DNA of 64,000 bases, taken from contig CADEHE010000002.1 in NCBI GenBank assembly GCA_902826775.1, positions 372,001-436,000 of the forward strand. The letters are read 5' to 3'. How positions within the stretch are numbered: position 1 is the first letter of the stretch; each line of letters starts with the position of its first letter. The DNA comes from an uncultured Pseudomonadota bacterium. GTDB lineage: Bacteria; Pseudomonadota; Gammaproteobacteria; Burkholderiales; JALYOK01. The position numbers and the translations under genes are program-made. Below, piece by piece: positions 54,047-63,620 of the stretch. The notes under the pieces are model-generated. The model had not been told where the DNA came from and ran no database searches. It was given only the letters and a program-made list of their open reading frames with translations.

Positions 54047-57000
54047 ATGAAGCAGCGGCAACTGGCCAAACTCACTGCCCCGCGCCTGCATAGCGCGGTG
54101 CGGCGCGAGCGCCTGTTCAGATTACTGGACAAGCGCGTGCGCAAGCCAGTAGTGTGGGTCTGCGGCCCTCCGGGCTCCGGTAAGTCGACTCTCGTTGAAA
54201 GCTACCTCGAAGCGCGCAAGCTCAAGACGTGTTGGTTTCAAGTCGACGAAGGTGATCGCGATCCCGCGACGTTTTTCTACTACCTCAACGCACTGGCCAA
54301 AACCATCGCCGGCCGGCGCAAGCTCACACTGCCCTTTCTGACGCCAGAATATCTGGCGGATATCCCTGGTTTTGCGCGGCGCTACTTTCGCGACTTCTTT
54401 AACCTGCTGACGGAGCAGGCGGTAGTGGTGTTCGATAATTGTCAGGACGCCGCCTCGGAGACGCTGCATCAAATCTTAAGAGAAGCCTGCCAAGAATTGC
54501 CGGAGGCTTTGACGCTGTTGTTCATCAGCCGCGGCTTTGCACCCGAAGAGCTCGCGCGTACCCAGACTTCCGGGCAGATGCTCTTGATCAACGCCGCTGA
54601 TTTGCGGCTAACAGCGCCAGAGGCGAGAGCGATAGCGCGTAGCCGAAAGGTAACAGGGGCTGACGTCGATCAGCTCACGCAGCAAGTCGATGGCTGGGTC
54701 GCCGGGTTGGTGCTGATGCTCAGTTCGGCAATGGGCGCAAACGCAGCGCAGCGCACGCTTTCGCACGAGGAATTGTTCGCCTATTTTGCCGGCGAAGCCC
54801 TAGCACGGGCCAAACCGGAACTGCAGAGTTTGCTCCTTAAGACCTGTTTGCTGCCCGAGGTGACCGCAAGCATGGCCGAGCAATTGACGGGCAACGGGCA
54901 AGCGGGAAGATTGCTCGATTCACTCTATCGTGGGCAGTACTTCACCGACCGCAGGACGGGGGAGGAAACGGCCTACCAATACCACGACTTGTTCCGGGAG
55001 TTTCTGCTGTCTCGGTTCGACCAAGCGTTCCCGCCTCAAGAGCGCGCCGAGCTGCTCAAGAACGCAGCATCGATACTCGAATCGCGCGGCAATCTGACGG
55101 AGGCAGTTGATTTGCTGAAGAGAGCGCAGGATTGGTCAACGCTGAGTGCGTTGGTGCTGGCGCACGCTCGAGCGTTGGTTGAGGCGGGGCGCTGGCGAAC
55201 TTTGCAAACATGGTTCGAAGATTTTCCCGAATCCATGGTAACGCCGGATACCTGGTTACAATTCTGGCGAGCGGTAGCACACGGCAACGACAACTCGAAG
55301 CGTGCCTATGCAACCTTAGAGCAATGTTACGACGCGTTCAAAACCAGAGATGATGGCATCGGCCAACTTGCCATTGCCAATGCAGTTTTCGATCTAGCGC
55401 TTACCGATGCCGGTGGGCATGGCCGCATATTGACTTGGGCAAGGCGGATAGCGGAAATACTGCCGCATATAGCTCCTTGCCGAGAAACAATTCGCGGATG
55501 GCGCACCGTGGTCTTTGCCTTCACCTTGGGTGATTTCGGACACCCAAGCTTAGCCCGCGGCGCGGCAACGCTAGAGCAAGCGCTCTTTAAGGAAGACCTT
55601 GATGATTACGATCTCCTGTGGACTGGCGCGATATTGCTGGTCTATTGCTGGCCTACGGCAAACATCGATCTACTGGATCGGATTTGTGGAATCGTGGACC
55701 CGGTAGCTAGTAAGACCCGGTGCGGACCACTGGCGCGGTTGATGTGGCACTACTGGCGCTCTATGTCGTTACTGACGATTCCGCGATGGGAAGCGGCGAA
55801 GAAAGATGCTCTTATCGTTATTGATATTGGACGAGAATTCCGCCTTGATGCGGTCACGGCCTACGGGCTGGATGTGTATATATCGGCTACTCGTCACCAC
55901 GGAGCGTTTGCGGAGGCAGAAGCGGCATTGGCTGAATTCAAAGTCTTGACGGAGAGGCGACTAGATTGGATGCGATACGCGTACTCTCTTCAATTGTTCT
56001 CGCTTCATGTGCGCAAAGGCGAAACGCACGCAGCTTATCAAGTCTTGCAATCCTTGGAGAGCGCCGCAGCTGAGATTGGTCAAGCGGAGATTGGCATATT
56101 TCTCCGATTGAGCAAGGTTTCGGTGCTTGCAGAGTTGGGGCAGATCGGCGCTGCGAAGACACTACTTTCCAAGGAGTCGGCGCTCGCCAAAAGACTTCCA
56201 CTTCTCTTCACGGAAGCCACCCGTCTGCTAACTGCAGCACATCTTCGTTGGCTTCAACACGATGTCCCGGGAGCGTTGGAACTATTTTCCCAAGCTTTGG
56301 ACGAAAGCGACAAACCCGGCCGCCTCGGCTACATGGGTTCACCTCAATTGGCCATTCTTTGTGCCGAAGCTCTTGATGCAGGTTGGACTGATGTAAGACT
56401 GAGCAAATTGATTCGTTGCTTCAATTTGCCACCGCCACATAATGCCACTACGCGGTGGCCCTATCCGGTTCGCCTCTCGCTTCTGGGCGCACGCCAGATT
56501 CGCATCGACGACAAGCCGCTCGTGTTTAGCCGCAAGACACCGCGTCGCCTGTTACTTCTGCTCGACACTTTAGTATGCGCTAAACACGACGGCTTCTCCA
56601 AGGCAAAGCTTATTTCGTTGCTGTGGGATGACCTGGAGGGCGGCGCCGCCGAGGAAGCATTGAAGATCGCCATTCGGCGCTTGCGCAACTTCCTGCAAAA
56701 TGCCGATGCCGTCGAGATACACCAGGCTCGGGTGCGATTGAATCCGAATGTCGTATGGGTAGACGTTTGGGCTTTCGACGCCAACTGCAGGAAGTTGGAC
56801 AAGGCCGACGATCCAGCCTTGCGCGCACAAACGCTGGAACTGTATCGCGGTCAGTTTCTCGAACAAGACCTTGAAGCCGCCCACCTGATTGCGGAGCGCG
56901 AGCGGCTGCGCGCTTTGTTCATGCAGCAAGTGGAGCGGCACGGGCAATGGCTGGAGAAGCAGGGAAATTGGCCGGACGCCATTGCTTTGTATGAAAGCGG

Positions 57001-57184
57001 TATCGCGCAAGAGAACCTTGCGGAGTTCTGCTATTGCGGGCAGATGCGTTGTTACGCCGCTTTAGGCAGAACGGCGGAGGCACACGCGGTCTACCGCCGC
57101 TTGCGCCAGCACTTATCCATCGTCCTCGGTACGCCTCCCTCCCAAGCCGCCGCTGCCCTGTTTCAGAGCCTGATCCAGGCTTAA
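54047..57184 (+). CDS. Giant NTPase (STAND/MalT-like) regulator with C-terminal winged helix and BTAD
   Basis: A 1045-residue cytoplasmic protein. Walker A is GPPGSGKST (residues 40-48) and Walker B is VVVFD (126-130). 170-350 is the NTPase helical part. 350-800 is a long helical repeat (TPR-like) region. 806-885 is a winged helix (LLGARQIRIDDKPLVFSRK, LISLLWDDLEGGAAEEALKIAIRRLRNFL) of the OmpR/SARP kind. 900-1045 is a BTAD/TPR domain (LYRGQFLEQDLEAAHLIAER). A MalT-like ATPase switch is joined to a SARP-like output instead of LuxR HTH. It is divergent from a periplasmic binding protein gene and homologous to 60341-63532. Confidence 0.92.
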   Translation: MKQRQLAKLTAPRLHSAVRRERLFRLLDKRVRKPVVWVCGPPGSGKSTLVESYLEARKLKTCWFQVDEGDRDPATFFYYLNALAKTIAGRRKLTLPFLTPEYLADIPGFARRYFRDFFNLLTEQAVVVFDNCQDAASETLHQILREACQELPEALTLLFISRGFAPEELARTQTSGQMLLINAADLRLTAPEARAIARSRKVTGADVDQLTQQVDGWVAGLVLMLSSAMGANAAQRTLSHEELFAYFAGEALARAKPELQSLLLKTCLLPEVTASMAEQLTGNGQAGRLLDSLYRGQYFTDRRTGEETAYQYHDLFREFLLSRFDQAFPPQERAELLKNAASILESRGNLTEAVDLLKRAQDWSTLSALVLAHARALVEAGRWRTLQTWFEDFPESMVTPDTWLQFWRAVAHGNDNSKRAYATLEQCYDAFKTRDDGIGQLAIANAVFDLALTDAGGHGRILTWARRIAEILPHIAPCRETIRGWRTVVFAFTLGDFGHPSLARGAATLEQALFKEDLDDYDLLWTGAILLVYCWPTANIDLLDRICGIVDPVASKTRCGPLARLMWHYWRSMSLLTIPRWEAAKKDALIVIDIGREFRLDAVTAYGLDVYISATRHHGAFAEAEAALAEFKVLTERRLDWMRYAYSLQLFSLHVRKGETHAAYQVLQSLESAAAEIGQAEIGIFLRLSKVSVLAELGQIGAAKTLLSKESALAKRLPLLFTEATRLLTAAHLRWLQHDVPGALELFSQALDESDKPGRLGYMGSPQLAILCAEALDAGWTDVRLSKLIRCFNLPPPHNATTRWPYPVRLSLLGARQIRIDDKPLVFSRKTPRRLLLLLDTLVCAKHDGFSKAKLISLLWDDLEGGAAEEALKIAIRRLRNFLQNADAVEIHQARVRLNPNVVWVDVWAFDANCRKLDKADDPALRAQTLELYRGQFLEQDLEAAHLIAERERLRALFMQQVERHGQWLEKQGNWPDAIALYESGIAQENLAEFCYCGQMRCYAALGRTAEAHAVYRRLRQHLSIVLGTPPSQAAAALFQSLIQA

Positions 57185-57298
57185 GCCCTGCCTCAATCGC
57201 AGGGCGGCACCTAGTCGCAGTCCAAAAAATATCGCAATCCGTACCCCAATCGGTCCCCCGGTCGGGCGCAATCTGCACGCCTCGATCAAGGGGTGGCC

Positions 57299-57544
57299 AT
57301 GCCGCATGTCCGCGTGTTTGTGGTGAGAGTGGTGCGCAAATCCGGGCTGGAAGTGCTGGGGCTGGTGGAAAGCGTTAAAACGCGCCGTCGCAGCACATTT
57401 CGTACGCCGGACAGCCTCTGGCAGGCCATCGTCGGATCGACGCGTGCCAAAAGCTCCCCCGGATCGGCACGCAAACTAGTCCCGAACGACTCCCGGCAGC
57501 ACCGGAGCATCAGCGCGGGCCGATCAACGAAGCAAGGAGAGTGA
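57299..57544 (+). CDS. Small basic hypothetical protein, 81 aa
   Basis: ATG 57299 has AAGGGG shortly upstream. The first 45 residues (RVFVVRVVRKSGLEVLGLVESVKTRRRSTFRTPDSLWQAIV) look like a short beta-alpha fold with a conserved feel, and the rest is Ser/Arg-rich and disordered. I do not recognise it. It lies between the two giant-regulator modules and just before the secreted 155-aa protein. Confidence 0.45.
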   Translation: MPHVRVFVVRVVRKSGLEVLGLVESVKTRRRSTFRTPDSLWQAIVGSTRAKSSPGSARKLVPNDSRQHRSISAGRSTKQGE

Positions 57545-57668
57545 AATGCGACGCTGCAAATACTAGAGAAAAGCTAGGTCTGTTCGCCCGCGTGTGCTTA
57601 AGGTCACGAGCTAACTCTTCGCGGGGCAATCACAACGGTCCATATTGATTACTGCTTGGGAGATTTCT

Positions 57669-58136
57669 ATGAAGAAGCACAGCAAATTTACCGTATCCGC
57701 AGCGCTGGTTCTTGGCGGCATGGCGCTACCCGCCTTGGCAACAGCGGCAGACAATTGCTCCGGTACTTACCACAACGTCGGTCACAGCGGTGATACCCAG
57801 GATTTGGGCAACGGAGTCACGTTGACAAGCTATACGTCGTTGTCGAGCAACTATTGGAAAGAAACAGGCGAACTAAGAACAGGGGCATGTTCCGGATATG
57901 TCCTGACCATGGCGGACGGCAAAGTCCGCGTGCTGTTTGCCTGCGCGCGCAAGAATAAAGCCGGCGACGTGATTGTCGATGAAGGCAGCCTCGAACCCGG
58001 TGCAGAGCGGGGTAGCTGGAAAGTCACAACAGCAACCGGGGGGCTTGCCAAGCACATCGGCACTTCCGGTTGGTGGCAAGGCGTGGTCGACGACGGCAAG
58101 GTAAACGCGGGAATTTGGGGTGGAACTTGCAGGTAA
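57669..58136 (+). CDS. Small secreted protein, 155 aa, four-Cys
   Basis: ATG 57669, with GGGAGA upstream. Residues 1-26 are a signal peptide (LVLGGMALPALATAA). The mature part has Cys residues at NCSGTYHNVG, ACSGYVLTM, FACARKNKAGD and at the C-terminus (GTCR), so two disulfides are possible. It is beta-rich by pattern (KVRVLFACA, WWQGVVDDGKVNAGIWGG). Function unknown. A terminator follows at 58240. It sits downstream of the first giant regulator and could be its target. Confidence 0.65.
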   Translation: MKKHSKFTVSAALVLGGMALPALATAADNCSGTYHNVGHSGDTQDLGNGVTLTSYTSLSSNYWKETGELRTGACSGYVLTMADGKVRVLFACARKNKAGDVIVDEGSLEPGAERGSWKVTTATGGLAKHIGTSGWWQGVVDDGKVNAGIWGGTCR

Positions 58137-58239
58137 TCGATGGTTAAGGCGCGCACAGTTCGCAAAATTCGGCCCTGACCGTCCAAACCGACCATCACCC
58201 AATCGCTCGCCACCATACACCTGTTGGTGTCGAGCCTTC

Positions 58240-58273
58240 GCGGCCCGGGGCTAAGCCCCCGAGCCGCTTTTTG
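58240..58273 (+). terminator. Intrinsic terminator after the small secreted protein
   Basis: GCGGCCCGGGGC..GCCCCCGAGCCGC folds into a strong GC stem with one mismatch and is followed by TTTTT. Confidence 0.7.
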
Positions 58274-58743
58274 CCGCGAGAAATCTCGCTGGTTTGGGCA
58301 ATGAAGCGCTCGCTGTTTGATATTCAAGCGCTTGCGTACAGCTCGACCGGTTTATGCGTTCCTTTTGCGTAGCTCGATGTCGTGACCCTCGTGGACACCA
58401 TTGCTCGCGGCTTCGTTACGCGGTTCCTAATCAAGCACCTGCGCACCAGTCCAATCGCGACCAGAGCTGCTGAGTTCATAAAGTTGATGCACGCGGTATA
58501 TCGCCAAACTCGCGGGATCCGTAGATGTAACCAGATTCTCAGCGGCGATCCAGTTGCTCTCGGCGACCACGGACCATCAAAGCAGATGCCTGGCAGGCGG
58601 TTACTTTGGGGGTATAGTAACGATGGCAGTCTGCTTCTGCTGCCGCCTCAATGCGGGAGATCAAGGATAGTTGGAGGGCGGTTGCGCCAGTGTTTCGCGG
58701 GGCGTTTCCGCTATCATTGGCGCGCTAACAACACTAACAGCTC
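58274..58743 (+). promoter_or_regulatory. Upstream region of the second binding-protein gene with palindromic candidate operator/promoter
   Basis: No gene is convincing here. GTTACT (58600-58605) and AGTAAC (58616-58621) form a perfect 6-base inverted repeat with a 10-base centre, and TATAGT inside it (58613-58618) with CTGGCA at 58590-58595 (17-base spacing) makes a weak sigma70-type promoter. Start would be near 58625, leaving about 119 bases of leader. An operator overlapping the -10 would fit control by a DNA-binding protein, but the palindrome may be accidental. Confidence 0.4.
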
Positions 58744-59940
58744 ATGGCCATGATTCGATCATTCTTCTCGATCGTTGCTTGCTTGATCAGCCTAACTGGT
58801 CTCGCCCAGAATAAGTACGGCCCCGGTGTGACAGACACCGAAATCACGATTGGGCAAACCATGCCCTACAGCGGTCCGGCGTCAGCCTACTCAACCTGCG
58901 GCATCTCACACCAGCGCTTCTTCAAATCAATCAACGAACAAGGCGGCATCAACGGCCGAAAGGTCAAACTCATTAGCTTGGATGACCAGATGACGCCGCC
59001 TCAGACCGTGGACCGCGTGCGTCGCTTGGTGGAACAGGACAAAGTCCTGCTGCTCTTTGGCGTGCTGGGGCCAGGAGCATTGGCGATCCTGAACTATGTC
59101 GACAAAAAGCAGATACCTTTTCTATTCCCTTCAGCGGCAGCGGGAAAGTTCCATTTGCCCGATAAGCATCCATGGACGATGGGTTGGGTGCCTAGTTTCG
59201 AGTTTGAGGGGCGCATGTTTGCCCGCTATGTCCTCGCGAATCGGCCGAACGCGAAGGTTGGAATTTTGTGGGAGGATAACGACATCGGTCGCGAGGAACG
59301 CGACGGGTTTAGAAGGGAACTCGGAGCTAAAGCGGCGAGGATGGTGGTCGCGGACGAGCGCTATTTGCTAACTGATCCAACGGTCAGCTCGCAGATCATC
59401 TCGATTAAGGACGCGGGTGCAGATACGGTCGTTAGCATCGTGACGCCAAAGTTCGCGGCCCAAGCCATCCGCAAGATTCACGATCTCGGCTGGCAACCAA
59501 TGCATTTGATGACGTATTCGGGCAGTGCCATCAAAACCTTGGAATCGGCCGGGTTGGACAAATCGAAAGGGCTGATATCCGCGTACTTCGCAAAGACAGT
59601 TACCGACCCTGTAATGCGCGAAGACGAAGACGTGAAGCAGTACCACGCTTGGAAAGCGAAGTACTACCCTGAAGGCGATGTCAACGATGGCTGTATCGAC
59701 TACGGTTACGTTCAGGCGCACCTGCTGGTTCAAGTGCTCAAGCAATGCGGAGACGACTTGACGCGGGAAAACGTGATGCGCCAAGCGAAAAACCTGCGAG
59801 ACATGCGCTTGCCTCTTTTGGTTCCAGGCATCACGATCAACACCAGCCCGACCGACTATCGACCTATCGAAGCGCTTCAGTTTCAACGCTTCGATGGTAG
59901 CCAGTGGATGTTCTTTGGCGAGCTGATGACTGAGAAGTGA
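58744..59940 (+). CDS. Leu/Ile/Val-type periplasmic solute-binding protein (second copy)
   Basis: A 398-residue protein with a signal peptide (FFSIVACLISLTGLAQN). The mature sequence GVTDTEITIGQTMPYSGPAS, GGINGRKVKLISLDDQ, DKSKGLISAYFAK and DYRPIEALQFQRFDGSQWM is clearly homologous to 52683-53894 (order, spacing and many identities). It may bind a different ligand, because the pocket segments (YSGPASAYSTCG versus SSYGVIG) differ. No permease or ATPase gene is adjacent. It is transcribed toward the second giant regulator, 400 bases upstream of it. ATG 58744 or 58750 may be the start. Confidence 0.92.
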   Translation: MAMIRSFFSIVACLISLTGLAQNKYGPGVTDTEITIGQTMPYSGPASAYSTCGISHQRFFKSINEQGGINGRKVKLISLDDQMTPPQTVDRVRRLVEQDKVLLLFGVLGPGALAILNYVDKKQIPFLFPSAAAGKFHLPDKHPWTMGWVPSFEFEGRMFARYVLANRPNAKVGILWEDNDIGREERDGFRRELGAKAARMVVADERYLLTDPTVSSQIISIKDAGADTVVSIVTPKFAAQAIRKIHDLGWQPMHLMTYSGSAIKTLESAGLDKSKGLISAYFAKTVTDPVMREDEDVKQYHAWKAKYYPEGDVNDGCIDYGYVQAHLLVQVLKQCGDDLTRENVMRQAKNLRDMRLPLLVPGITINTSPTDYRPIEALQFQRFDGSQWMFFGELMTEK

Positions 59941-60340
59941 TCGCGGAAGACAGAAGGCAAGCCGGATTCGCCTAGCTGGAAAAGTCGGCAAAGTTCCCAG
60001 ATATTTCCACTGAAAGTCCGCCTCAGAGAAGACTTGATGGCTTGGGACAATGTTGGCGCCACAACTCGCGTGCCAAGTTCTGCGGCGACCAGAGATCGCT
60101 GGCGAGTTTCGGCAATGACCCTCAAAAGCCTATCTAATACCTCAGCGCTCGCGCTAAATGCCTTGGATCGAATGAACTCGCTCGAAGTGCTCAGGATCTG
60201 GCGTAGGTGTTCGTGCTGACAAGTTCGACTGAGGCCGAGTATTTTTAAACGCGTTGCGGAGGCTCGCCAAGGGGCACCCAGCGCTTGACCCGCTCTGTCG
60301 AGATTCGCCGGTCCTATAATCCCAAGAGCGGAGGGGCAAA
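59941..60340 (-). other. Intergenic region with a possible remnant of a binding-protein C-terminus (minus strand 60245-60313)
   Basis: The 400-base gap contains a TATAAT at 60315-60320, which could be the -10 of the second giant regulator, and GAGGGG before its start. On the minus strand, the 22 codons before TAA at 60245-60247 read VKRWVPLGEP in the middle, like the ends of the LivJ-type proteins (RWVPSG in the first copy, QWMFFGEL in the second). It may be a leftover of a third, otherwise lost, binding-protein gene. Weak evidence from a short match. Confidence 0.35.
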
Positions 60341-63300
60341 ATGGGGAAGAGAGACGCGCGCAAGCAAGCTACTTTCGCAAAGCTCGCGCCACCTAGATTG
60401 CATGGCGCGGTGGCACGACAGCGATTGTTCGATCAGCTGGACGAAAACCGAAAGAGCCCCGTAATTTGGGTGAGTGGGCCGCCCGGTGCGGGGAAGACGA
60501 CTCTTATTGCGTCATACGTTAAGAACCGCTCGTTGCCGTGCTTCTGGTTTCAATTCGACGCCGGAGATCGGGATCCTGCGACTTTTTTCCATTACTTGGG
60601 TTTGCTGTTTCCAAACGTAGGCGATCGGCAAGCACAGGCGCTTCCCCAATTCTCGCCAGCCTACCTGCCTGATCTTCCCGGTTTCACCCGGCGCTTCTTT
60701 CGTGCGGTATTCGCATCGCTGCCTCCTCGCGCTATCTTGGTTTTCGATGACTGCCAGGAAGCGATGTGTGAAAGCGTCGAAACCATCCTACGCGAAGGGC
60801 TGGCCGAAGTGCCGGAGGGCGTAACCGTGATCGCCCTGTCTCGCGGCGAGGCACCCACAAGCCTGGCTCGGATGCGAGTGGCGGGTCATCTCTTTTCAAT
60901 CGGCGGCGATGAGCTGCGCCTCACTCTTTCGGAAAGCACCCTGCTTGCGCATCAGGTAGGTCTCCAGGCCGAGCAAGAATTGTCAGCATTGCACGCGCGT
61001 GTAGACGGCTGGGCAGCCGGGATGGTGATCTGTTTGGCGGCATTCGGCGCGAGTGGAACGCGTAACCCTATGCTGATTTCCAAATCGAAGATTCACATCT
61101 TTGAGTTCTTCGCTGGCGAGATCTTCGATCGGGCGCCTGCAGGCGAGCAGGAAGCGCTGATGCGAAGTGCGCTCTTTCCGCAATTTACCGCCGCGATGGT
61201 AATTACCTTGAGCGAATACCCGGCGGCAGGCGCCTTGTTGGACCGGATGTACCGAGATCACTACTTCATTGACCGTCGAGAAGACGTCGAACCTTTGTAT
61301 CGATACCATGACTTATTCAGAGAGTTCTTGCTCGCAAAATTCGAGAGCACGCGGGGCCGCGGCGAGGCCGGCGTAATTGGGCGGCATGCAGCAAAGATTT
61401 TGGAGCGAAACGACAACCGAGAAGCCGCCATCGAACTGCTATTGCGCTTTGGCGAGACCAACGACGCAAGGCGCTTGCTGCGGCATTGCGCGCAACTACT
61501 CATAGAGCAAGGGCGTCACCAACGTTTAGCGTCGTGGCTATCTGAATTGCCAAGAGAGGTACTTGATCGTGACTCTTGGCTTGCGTACTGGCTTGGGGAA
61601 ACGCAGTTACCCCAGGACGGGCCTTCCGCCGAGCGCATCTTTTTGCGTTGCTACGAGGCGTTTGCAGAAAAGCACGATGATATCGGCGCTATCCTTGCCG
61701 CCCAAGGCATCGTGCACGCGATTACTGCGCAAGTTGTCCATTTCCGGCGACTCGATCGTTGGATCGCCGTTCTCGCGGAAAAACTTCCTGTCCTGAGCCC
61801 GAAACTCAAACCAACTATTCGCTTGAGAGCTTGGTGCGCCTTCTTGTACGCCACCCACCTTCAGCGTCCAAACCATAGCCTCGTTCCGATCGGCGTGGAC
61901 ATCGTCCAATCGTTGCTATTCCGAGAGACGCTGACGGACAATCAAAAACTTGAAGCCGGCACGGCATTGATCATCCACGCTTGGCCGGTAGCCGATGCGC
62001 AACTTGGGCATCAAGTCGAGCAGGCGGTTGCGCCCGTCGGCAGGCGCGAGGATACGGCGCCTCTATCGAGGTTGCTTTGGCTACTTGACTATGGTGCTTA
62101 CAAATATCTGCGCGGCGACTGGCGCGCTGCAATTGAGATTTACCAAGGGGGGGTGAGCGACGCTGATCGAATTGGCATCCCGGGCTTACGCTACTGGATT
62201 CGGGTTCTGCGGGCATATTGCTATTTGAGCATTGGCGATACAGCGAGCGCAGCTAGCGATGTAAGCGAGTTGACCGCAATCGGCAGTGCTGCCGCGATTG
62301 TCCCTACCGTTTACGAGAACCGAGTTAAAGCACTCCTCGCGTCACAGCTCGGACGCTTCGATGAAGCGAAATCCTATGCGCTTAGGGCGGTAGCATGCAC
62401 CGACCAAGACGGTCCTGAATACATGCGACCAGCGGCGCGCGCAGACGTCGCTTCGGTCTTAGTAGCAGCGGGGGCTCTAGAGCTTGCGGAGAATGTGCTC
62501 GCCGAAGGAGAAGAACTTGAGGCGAACACGGGTGCGACTGTGAATCGCGCCGAGTTCGCGGCGGCTCGGGCGTACTTAAGTCTTCGCAAGGGCGAGCGCA
62601 CTGAGATGCTGAGGCATTTGTCTACAGCGCTATCTCTGGCTCGCAATCCCGGATTGTTGGGTAAGTTGAGTTTCTGCCGGCCGGGTCTGCCCGGCTTGCT
62701 TTCCGAAGCATTGCGCCATGGTATCGAACCCGACTTGGCAACGCGAATCATCAACGAGTGGGCAGTGCCGCCACCGTCACGCTCCCAGCAGGCTTGGCCC
62801 TGGCGTCTGAAAATGTTTGCTCTAGGTCGGTTCGAAATATACATCGATGATGAGCCGATCGCAGTGCGCGGACGGGTTCAATACAAGGTCTTGGAGCTGG
62901 CACGCCTGCTGATTGCGCTAGGTCCGGGTGCTGTGGCGAACCACCAGGCTATCGACGCGCTTTGGCCGGATTCCGAAGGCGACACGGCTGCCATAAACCT
63001 TAAATCCACTGTACATCGCCTCCGTGCGTTGTTGGGCGGCGCCGAATCGTTGCGCGTTTCAGATGGCAAGTTGAACCTAAATACCGCAATCTGCTGGGTA
63101 GATAGCTGGGCGTTCGAGGAGATGTCTGAAACTGTGGCGGGCAAAAAAGACTCGCTGTTTGAGAATCCCGAACAACTGGAAGAAGCACTGGCGTTGTATC
63201 GCGGCTGCTTGTTTCCTCAAGAGCAAGAGTCGTATCTGCAGCGTGCGCGGCAGCGCTTGCGCTCGCGCTTTCTAAACGCAGTACAAGAGCTTGGCCGCCA

Positions 63301-63532
63301 TTTCCAGACCACTGGGAATTTGCCTAAAGCCGCAACCCTTTATCGAAAAGCCTTAGAAGCTGACCCTTACGCCGACGTACTTTACCGCGAGCTGATGATT
63401 TGTCTGCAGGAACAAGGTCGCATCAACGAAGCCGCGAACGTCTTTTTGGATTGCCAAGCGAATCTCGCCTCCAACAACGGAAAACTTTCTGCCGAGACGC
63501 TCAAAGTGTTCGAACTCATGCGGGAAAACTGA
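60341..63532 (+). CDS. Giant NTPase (STAND/MalT-like) regulator with C-terminal winged helix and BTAD (second copy)
   Basis: A 1063-residue cytoplasmic protein, same design as 54047-57184. Walker A is GPPGAGKTT (residues 46-54) and Walker B is ILVFDD (132-137). The helical repeat region is about 350-810. The winged helix is about 820-905 (FALGRFEIYIDDEPIAVRGR, LWPDSEGDTAAINLKSTVHRLRALLG), followed by BTAD to the C-terminus. LWPDSEGD is shared with the REC-cyclase-BTAD protein at 9432, so all three use closely related output domains. GAGGGG precedes the ATG. It follows a LivJ-type gene in the same direction and precedes a secreted hydrolase. Confidence 0.92.
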   Translation: MGKRDARKQATFAKLAPPRLHGAVARQRLFDQLDENRKSPVIWVSGPPGAGKTTLIASYVKNRSLPCFWFQFDAGDRDPATFFHYLGLLFPNVGDRQAQALPQFSPAYLPDLPGFTRRFFRAVFASLPPRAILVFDDCQEAMCESVETILREGLAEVPEGVTVIALSRGEAPTSLARMRVAGHLFSIGGDELRLTLSESTLLAHQVGLQAEQELSALHARVDGWAAGMVICLAAFGASGTRNPMLISKSKIHIFEFFAGEIFDRAPAGEQEALMRSALFPQFTAAMVITLSEYPAAGALLDRMYRDHYFIDRREDVEPLYRYHDLFREFLLAKFESTRGRGEAGVIGRHAAKILERNDNREAAIELLLRFGETNDARRLLRHCAQLLIEQGRHQRLASWLSELPREVLDRDSWLAYWLGETQLPQDGPSAERIFLRCYEAFAEKHDDIGAILAAQGIVHAITAQVVHFRRLDRWIAVLAEKLPVLSPKLKPTIRLRAWCAFLYATHLQRPNHSLVPIGVDIVQSLLFRETLTDNQKLEAGTALIIHAWPVADAQLGHQVEQAVAPVGRREDTAPLSRLLWLLDYGAYKYLRGDWRAAIEIYQGGVSDADRIGIPGLRYWIRVLRAYCYLSIGDTASAASDVSELTAIGSAAAIVPTVYENRVKALLASQLGRFDEAKSYALRAVACTDQDGPEYMRPAARADVASVLVAAGALELAENVLAEGEELEANTGATVNRAEFAAARAYLSLRKGERTEMLRHLSTALSLARNPGLLGKLSFCRPGLPGLLSEALRHGIEPDLATRIINEWAVPPPSRSQQAWPWRLKMFALGRFEIYIDDEPIAVRGRVQYKVLELARLLIALGPGAVANHQAIDALWPDSEGDTAAINLKSTVHRLRALLGGAESLRVSDGKLNLNTAICWVDSWAFEEMSETVAGKKDSLFENPEQLEEALALYRGCLFPQEQESYLQRARQRLRSRFLNAVQELGRHFQTTGNLPKAATLYRKALEADPYADVLYRELMICLQEQGRINEAANVFLDCQANLASNNGKLSAETLKVFELMREN

Positions 63533-63620
63533 CCTGCAACCTTTCTGCAACCTCGCCGCGGTTACTCTAATTGCATCTGTGTCCTCCATTAACCGCGCGT
63601 TTCTCTAAAAGGATTCTGAT

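Noticed and set aside
58382..58753. 123-codon plus-strand frame before the second binding-protein gene
   Set aside because: No ribosome site, no motif and overlap with the real start region.
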